The notes under the pieces: generated by a model
The model's input: the letters and a program-made list of their open reading frames with translations, nothing else
The model's database searches: none
Told to the model about the DNA's origin: nothing
Shown: positions 60,301-64,000 of the stretch, one piece after another
Layout of the letters: the number at the start of each line of letters is the position of its first letter
Position numbering within the stretch: position 1 is the stretch's first letter
Assembly (NCBI GenBank): GCA_902810755.1
Contig: CADDYT010000008.1
Location: 21,348-85,347 of the forward strand
From: Chloroflexota bacterium
GTDB lineage: Bacteria; Chloroflexota; Ktedonobacteria; Ktedonobacterales; Ktedonobacteraceae
Length of the DNA stretch: 64,000 nt
Direction: 5' to 3'
Program-made: the position numbers and the translations under genes

Positions 60301-61338
60301 CTAACGACCGGGGCGTTTGAGAGAGATAACGACGCGGCGGGCATCACCCTCACCGATGCTTTCGGTGCTGATGTCTTGACTGTCCGCCAGGGCGATATGG
60401 ACGATGCGACGCTCGTGGGGCGGCATGGCCTCAAGGGCGATGGAGCGGCGATAATTGCGCACCTGCTGCGCCACGCGCAGGGCCAGGGAGCGCAGGTTCT
60501 CTTCGCGGCGCTGGCGATAGTTCTCGGCATCAATGATGATACGCATGCGGTGGCGGGTGCGGTGGCCGACGATCAGGTTGACCAGCAATTGCAGCGAGGC
60601 CAGCGTCTCGCCGCGCCGCCCGATCAGCAAGCCCAGATTCTCATTGATGCCGTGAATATTGAGCGTGAGCGGGTTCGTCGAGCGCACCTGCACGGTGGCA
60701 TGGATATTCATATAGCGCAGGATATGCTGCAAGACATCGACGGTGATCTCGACATCTTCGCGGCTCGGCACGGTCACTTCCTGCATGCCTTCGCCCTCGC
60801 CCTGGGGGCTGGCTGCCGGGAGCGCCTCTTCCTGCAATTCAGGCGCAAGGGCAGCAAGGGCAGCAGAATTGAGGAAAGGAGCCGCTGCTTCCTCCTCATC
60901 CTCGTACTCTTCCACTTCCAGATCCTCTTCGTCCTCACCCTCCTCGTCGAATTCCTCACCTTCTTCATCGAGGAATTCCTCGTCCTCGAATTCGCCTTCT
61001 TCCTCGTCCTCGTCCTCGTACTCCTCCACTTCCAGGTCTTCGTCCTCGAAGCTATCGGGGCCGAGGATGGCGTCGGCCATTTCGGGGGTAATGACGGCGC
61101 CGGGGCGAGCGACCGATGCGCCGACGGTCGGGGTCGAAGTCGGCGCGGCGGGGGCGCTCATGACATTCGGGCGCACAGTGACGCGCACGCGAGCCTCTTT
61201 GCTCCCCAGGCCAAATGCGCCGCGAGCGGCTTCCTGCAGGACGGTGATCTCCACTTCATCGCGGCGTCTTCCCAGGCGCGTCAGGGCCTGCTGTACGGCC
61301 TCTTCAATCGTTTTGCCACTGGCCTCTATGCTTTCCAA
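60301..61338 (-). CDS. jag: Jag/KhpB RNA-binding protein with an acidic linker
   Basis: A 345-residue RNA-binding protein. The Jag-N domain covers residues 1-53 (LESIEASGKTIEEAVQQALT). A KH domain carries the GxxG loop GRRG at 240-243, and R3H ends with PPHERRIVH. Between them, residues about 98-150 are almost only Glu and Asp with two copies of a DLEVEEYEDE unit. KhpB binds many RNAs and affects cell elongation in Gram-positives. The start is taken as TTG 61338 because GGGAGG is nine bases upstream and Jag-N begins there. Position after yidC is the standard one. Confidence 0.9.
   Translation of the reverse strand: MESIEASGKTIEEAVQQALTRLGRRRDEVEITVLQEAARGAFGLGSKEARVRVTVRPNVMSAPAAPTSTPTVGASVARPGAVITPEMADAILGPDSFEDEDLEVEEYEDEDEEEGEFEDEEFLDEEGEEFDEEGEDEEDLEVEEYEDEEEAAAPFLNSAALAALAPELQEEALPAASPQGEGEGMQEVTVPSREDVEITVDVLQHILRYMNIHATVQVRSTNPLTLNIHGINENLGLLIGRRGETLASLQLLVNLIVGHRTRHRMRIIIDAENYRQRREENLRSLALRVAQQVRNYRRSIALEAMPPHERRIVHIALADSQDISTESIGEGDARRVVISLKRPGR
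60895..61050. repeat. acidic-codon low-complexity tract in jag
   Basis: GAG/GAC/GAA-rich tract on the minus strand (read as CTC/GTC-rich on plus), with two imperfect direct copies of about 35 bp around 60898-60935 and 61012-61046. It encodes the acidic linker of Jag. Confidence 0.75.
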
Positions 61339-61413
61339 GTTTGCTTGCCTCCCTCTTACTCGTTTCGACGAAATTGCAGTCTGGAAACGGCGTTTTGCCC
61401 GCTGCAATTGATG

Positions 61414-62475
61414 TTAGCTGCGCGACGGATATCTTCTGGGAGCCTTACGTCGGCGCGCGGCCGCGCGCTGCGATGCGCTGCGGCGTGTAGACGATGCGCC
61501 ACCGGAGGATGATGGATTGCGCAGTTTGCTGCCTACCGGCCCCTCCTCGGCGGCGTATGATGCCTGCGACGTTTCGCTCTCCGATTCGAGCATGGCCTCC
61601 TTCTGCTGCTCGATCAGGCTTTTCTTCCTGCTCCCATTGCTGGCGGTGGTATTGCTCGCGATTTTTTCGCCGGTCACCCTGCTAACAAGCGGTGGTACAT
61701 CCGCCATCGCGCCCCAGCCAGTGACAAAGTATTGCTGCACCATACTGAAGATCGACGAAGTGGTCCAGTAGAGGGCCAGACCGGCGGGGAAGCTCAAGCC
61801 AAAGACAAGGGTGATGACCGGCATGATGTATTGCATCATGCGCATCTGCTGGGACATGGCGTCGGTGGCTTTAGGCGCGTTCGGGTTCTGGTTCTGGCGC
61901 GCCATCGACATGCGCAACTGCACAAAGGTGGCCAGAGCGGCGAGTACGGGCAGCACATGGGTCGGGTCAGGAGTTCCCAGAGAAAAGTACCAGCTATGAT
62001 TGATGAAAGTGAACCACGTCAGGTTGATATTCGGGAAGTGGCTGAAATGGGGTAAAAACGGGTAGATGAAGCCGTTGAGGGACTGGAGACCCGCGCCCCC
62101 CTTCATAGCGGCATCATGAATGACCGCCTCCAGCGCGTAGAACAGCCCGTAGAGAACCGGCATCTGTACCAGCAGGGGCAGACAGCCAGAGAGGGGATTG
62201 ACGCCGTACTCTTTATAGAGTTCCTGCATCGCCTTCATCTGCATCTGCTGGTCATTGGCGTACTTTTTGCGAATCTCCGCCATACGCGGTTGAAGCTGCT
62301 GCGTCGCTTTGGTTGATTTCAGTTGCTTCAGCGTGAGCGGGAAGAGAATCAGACGCAGGGCCAGCGTCAACACGATGATGGAGACGCCGAAGTCACCGAA
62401 GAGGTGATAGAGCAGCATCAGGGCGTTGAAGGTTGGCTGCGTAAAAACAACATTGATGAAATTACTTATCCACAC
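61414..62475 (-). CDS. yidC: YidC/Oxa1-type membrane protein insertase
   Basis: A 353-residue insertase without the large periplasmic P1 domain of proteobacteria. Five hydrophobic segments are visible; the conserved Arg of the hydrophilic groove is in LALRLILFPLTLKQLKS. The C-terminal tail is strongly basic (RRSASQRAAARRRKAPRR), which would contact the ribosome. It follows yidD by 33 bp. The start is read as GTG 62475 with AGGA about eight bases upstream. Confidence 0.94.
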   Translation of the reverse strand: MWISNFINVVFTQPTFNALMLLYHLFGDFGVSIIVLTLALRLILFPLTLKQLKSTKATQQLQPRMAEIRKKYANDQQMQMKAMQELYKEYGVNPLSGCLPLLVQMPVLYGLFYALEAVIHDAAMKGGAGLQSLNGFIYPFLPHFSHFPNINLTWFTFINHSWYFSLGTPDPTHVLPVLAALATFVQLRMSMARQNQNPNAPKATDAMSQQMRMMQYIMPVITLVFGLSFPAGLALYWTTSSIFSMVQQYFVTGWGAMADVPPLVSRVTGEKIASNTTASNGSRKKSLIEQQKEAMLESESETSQASYAAEEGPVGSKLRNPSSSGGASSTRRSASQRAAARRRKAPRRYPSRS

Positions 62476-62508
62476 AGGGTTTTCCTGCCTTCCTCGATCT
62501 CGTCTGGT

Positions 62509-62736
62509 CTAGTCGCGTAAGCGTTCCGGGACCGGATCGTAGAGATTGCCGTGGTAGAAGGGGTGACAGCGCCCGATGCGCTTGATTGTCAGCCAGCCGC
62601 CACGGAAAAAGCCAAAACGTTGTATTGCCTCATATCCATACTGTGAACACGAGGGAGTGAACCGACACGACGGGGGCAGGACCACCGAGAGCGTGTTTTG
62701 ATAAAGCCGTATAAGAAAAAGCGCGATGTATTTCAT
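62509..62736 (-). CDS. yidD: membrane protein insertion efficiency factor YidD
   Basis: A 75-residue protein with the family signature [16 protein letters not shown] and a C-terminal [19 protein letters not shown] 62736 sits right before the amphipathic helix ([13 protein letters not shown]); the longer frame into rnpA is not conserved. It starts 64 bp after the rnpA stop. Confidence 0.95.
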   Translation of the reverse strand: MKYIALFLIRLYQNTLSVVLPPSCRFTPSCSQYGYEAIQRFGFFRGGWLTIKRIGRCHPFYHGNLYDPVPERLRD

Positions 62737-62800
62737 TTCACTTCCCTTGCCTGTTGACGACCTCCCACTAAACGGTACAGACAAACGCTCGCAGTCCAGG

Positions 62801-63184
62801 TCACTCGACTTCGGCCCCGCGAGCCGTTTCGAGGAGACGCGCCTTCCGCAATAAAGTGACAATATCCTGCTGTAATGTATGAAGATCAGCGTTGGCTGCC
62901 TCGCTTCTGGCGCTGATGACGATATCCCACGCGCCGGATACTGCGGGCAGAAGCGGGCGAACAGCCTCGCTGAGCAGTCTTTTCAGAAAATTACGTTTGA
63001 CGGCCAGCTTCGAGATACGTTTACTGACCACGAAGCCGACGCGCGAACGACCTGCATCGTTGGGAGTCCATGCAAGGATAAGCAGCCGGGACGTGAGATG
63101 GCGTCCCTGCTGCCTCACTCGCTGGAACTCACTACTTTTCCGCAATCGCGATGCACGTCGAAGCGCCACAAGATTTCTACTCAA
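62801..63184 (-). CDS. rnpA: ribonuclease P protein component
   Basis: A 127-residue basic protein that helps RNase P RNA process tRNA 5' ends. The RNP motif appears as [22 protein letters not shown], and RVGFVVSKR is the preceding strand. The start is TTG 63184, a rare codon, with a G-rich stretch close upstream; a later start would cut the N-terminal helix. It lies 60 bp after rpmH. Confidence 0.92.
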   Translation of the reverse strand: MSRNLVALRRASRLRKSSEFQRVRQQGRHLTSRLLILAWTPNDAGRSRVGFVVSKRISKLAVKRNFLKRLLSEAVRPLLPAVSGAWDIVISARSEAANADLHTLQQDIVTLLRKARLLETARGAEVE

Positions 63185-63244
63185 GCCCCCGGCATAGACC
63201 GGGGCAACACCAGGCCAGGCCAGCCGAAACCGGCCCGGACAGGA

Positions 63245-63379
63245 CTAGACAGTCAGCTTCCAGCGCCCCTTGGCGCGGCGAGCTTTCAGCACGCGCCGAC
63301 CGTTGCGGGTCGCCATACGTTTCATAAAACCATGTACGCGCAAACGCGGAATACGTTTCGGTTGCCAGGTCCGTTTCAT
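63245..63379 (-). CDS. rpmH: 50S ribosomal protein L34
   Basis: Translation of the minus strand gives a 44-residue, Arg/Lys-rich protein: [18 protein letters not shown] at the start, [15 protein letters not shown] in the middle and KLTV at the end, the standard L34 sequence and length. It is the first gene of the rpmH-rnpA-yidD-yidC-jag block. Confidence 0.97.
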   Translation of the reverse strand: MKRTWQPKRIPRLRVHGFMKRMATRNGRRVLKARRAKGRWKLTV

Positions 63380-63449
63380 AACCCTGCTCCCCTCCCTCTA
63401 TAAAAGATGTCCTGTAGATTATAGCGGCTACAGCCAGATGTGTCAATCT

Positions 63450-63481
63450 GTCAGGGCGCAAGGTGACCATTGCGCCCTGAC
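63450..63481. terminator. hairpin terminator after the FHA gene
   Basis: Perfect 12-bp arms, 63450-63461 and 63470-63481, with an 8-base loop, 11 bp past the FHA gene stop on the minus strand and upstream of rpmH. Confidence 0.7.
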
Positions 63482-63492
63482 GATACGTTTGT

Positions 63493-64000
63493 TCAGGCCG
63501 TTTTGAAGCGCAGGAGTACGCGACCGAGCTTGATTTCATCGTTATCGTGCAGAGGGGTCGGCGTTTTGGGGGCCAGCCTCTGGCGATTGAGGAACGTGAA
63601 ATTGGTGCTATTCTCGTCTTCGATCATGTACTGGCCGTTGTCGGTAAAGATGCGGGCATGCATGCGGGAGACGCCGCCCTCTTCACCGCCATGGGGCGTC
63701 AGGTCGACATCGGGGAAAATGTTGCTGACGGCATCTTCACGCCCGATCAGCACATTATCTTTCCCGCTCAAATCGAATTCCTGATTATCGGCTTCGACGA
63801 TCAGGCGCGCGTTCAGCGTAGCGGGTGCTGCGGGAACGGGCGCAGCCGCGACGGGAGCCGCTTCAGGAGAGGGGGCCGGGGCGGGCGCGGCGACGGGAGC
63901 CGGGACAACGGCGGGCGCGCCCAGTAGGCTGGCGCCGCAGTTAGAGCAGAAAGCCTCTCCGGGGGGATTGAGCGCCCCGCACGAGGGGCAGGCCTCACCC
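63493..64000 (-). CDS. zinc-ribbon/FHA-domain protein, 5' end beyond the window
   Basis: Partial gene; at least 168 residues are visible. Reading the frame to the edge gives CPSCGALNPPGEAFCSNCG (a double CxxC zinc ribbon), then an Ala/Pro-rich linker of about 35 residues. A forkhead-associated domain follows: LIGREDAVSNIFPDVDLTPHGG, SRMHARI (the SxxH phosphothreonine contact) and ENSTNFTFLN. FHA domains bind phosphothreonine, so it is likely a substrate or reader of Ser/Thr kinases. A TTG at 63771 could act as a start, but the continuous zinc-ribbon frame shows that the real start lies outside the window. Confidence 0.85.
   Translation of the reverse strand, partial: GEACPSCGALNPPGEAFCSNCGASLLGAPAVVPAPVAAPAPAPSPEAAPVAAAPVPAAPATLNARLIVEADNQEFDLSGKDNVLIGREDAVSNIFPDVDLTPHGGEEGGVSRMHARIFTDNGQYMIEDENSTNFTFLNRQRLAPKTPTPLHDNDEIKLGRVLLRFKTA

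Noticed and set aside
60235..61512. 425-codon plus-strand frame over jag with long Phe/Leu/Val-rich runs that look like membrane helices
   Set aside because: The hydrophobic runs are the complement of the acidic Glu/Asp tract in jag, so this is an artefact of codon complementarity.
1..64000. tRNA, rRNA genes and CRISPR arrays
   Set aside because: I saw no cloverleaf with a TTCGA-type T-loop, no rRNA segment and no regularly spaced direct repeats; a tRNAscan or CRISPR search was not possible here.

Overview
This 64 kb window is a GC-rich bacterial chromosome segment. I infer a Chloroflexota member of the Ktedonobacteria type. The supporting signs are the mix of XRE/NB-ARC/TPR regulators, orphan PAS-GAF histidine kinases, a YidC without the large periplasmic domain, split glycine decarboxylase subunits (gcvPA/gcvPB), Chloroflexi-style carotenoid genes and GGCC-rich dispersed repeats. 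The lineage call rests on gene content only; no database search was run.

Layout. 0.3-3.4 kb: a membrane-anchored glycoside hydrolase, a broken family 2 glycosyltransferase and a nitroreductase. 3.6-8.0 kb: a lone xanthine-dehydrogenase-type molybdenum subunit behind a large phosphorylase-like protein. 8.3-19.8 kb: signalling genes (two PAS/GAF histidine kinases, an XRE-NB-ARC-TPR regulator, an XRE-TPR regulator), a cytochrome P450, an alkyltransferase-like DNA-binding protein and a structured GGCC-rich repeat. 20-34 kb: mixed metabolism (aldo/keto reductase, peroxiredoxin, GT9, dehydrogenase, Rpn-type nuclease, two M20 peptidases, tryptophan dioxygenase, cation exchanger, epimerase, LuxR-type response regulator) and a TnpB element with a small ribbon-helix-helix partner. 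34.4-42 kb: a radical SAM protein, OsmC and a four-gene, translationally coupled carotenoid operon (crtB, a glycosyltransferase, a CruF-acyltransferase fusion, crtI). 42-46 kb: a permease, an aldonolactone-oxidase-like flavoprotein and a PLP deaminase/aldolase-like gene. 46.5-51.2 kb: the glycine cleavage genes gcvT-gcvH, then a leader with an intrinsic terminator, then gcvPA-gcvPB. 51.5-59.2 kb: a DhaR-like sigma-54 activator followed by glpF-dhaK-dhaL-dhaM-ptsH-ptsI. 59-64 kb: a PfkB kinase and the conserved block rpmH-rnpA-yidD-yidC-jag, with a zinc-ribbon/FHA gene cut by the window edge.

How it fits together. The dha block looks self-contained: a glycerol channel, the DHA kinase subunits, the HPr and Enzyme I that feed phosphate to DhaM, and a divergently placed activator. 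A near-consensus -24/-12 promoter lies in front of glpF, and a 35-bp-arm inverted repeat lies about 120 bp upstream of that promoter. The carotenoid operon predicts a hydroxylated, glycosylated and acylated carotenoid, although no cyclase is present here.

Two features stand out. First, very long perfect palindromes sit at gene ends (92, 62 and 48 bp without a loop, and others with 21-40 bp arms). One of them encodes the same last five residues and stop codon of two unrelated convergent genes. Second, the leader before gcvPA carries a terminator hairpin but no glycine-riboswitch consensus that I can recognise, so it is a candidate unknown regulatory RNA.
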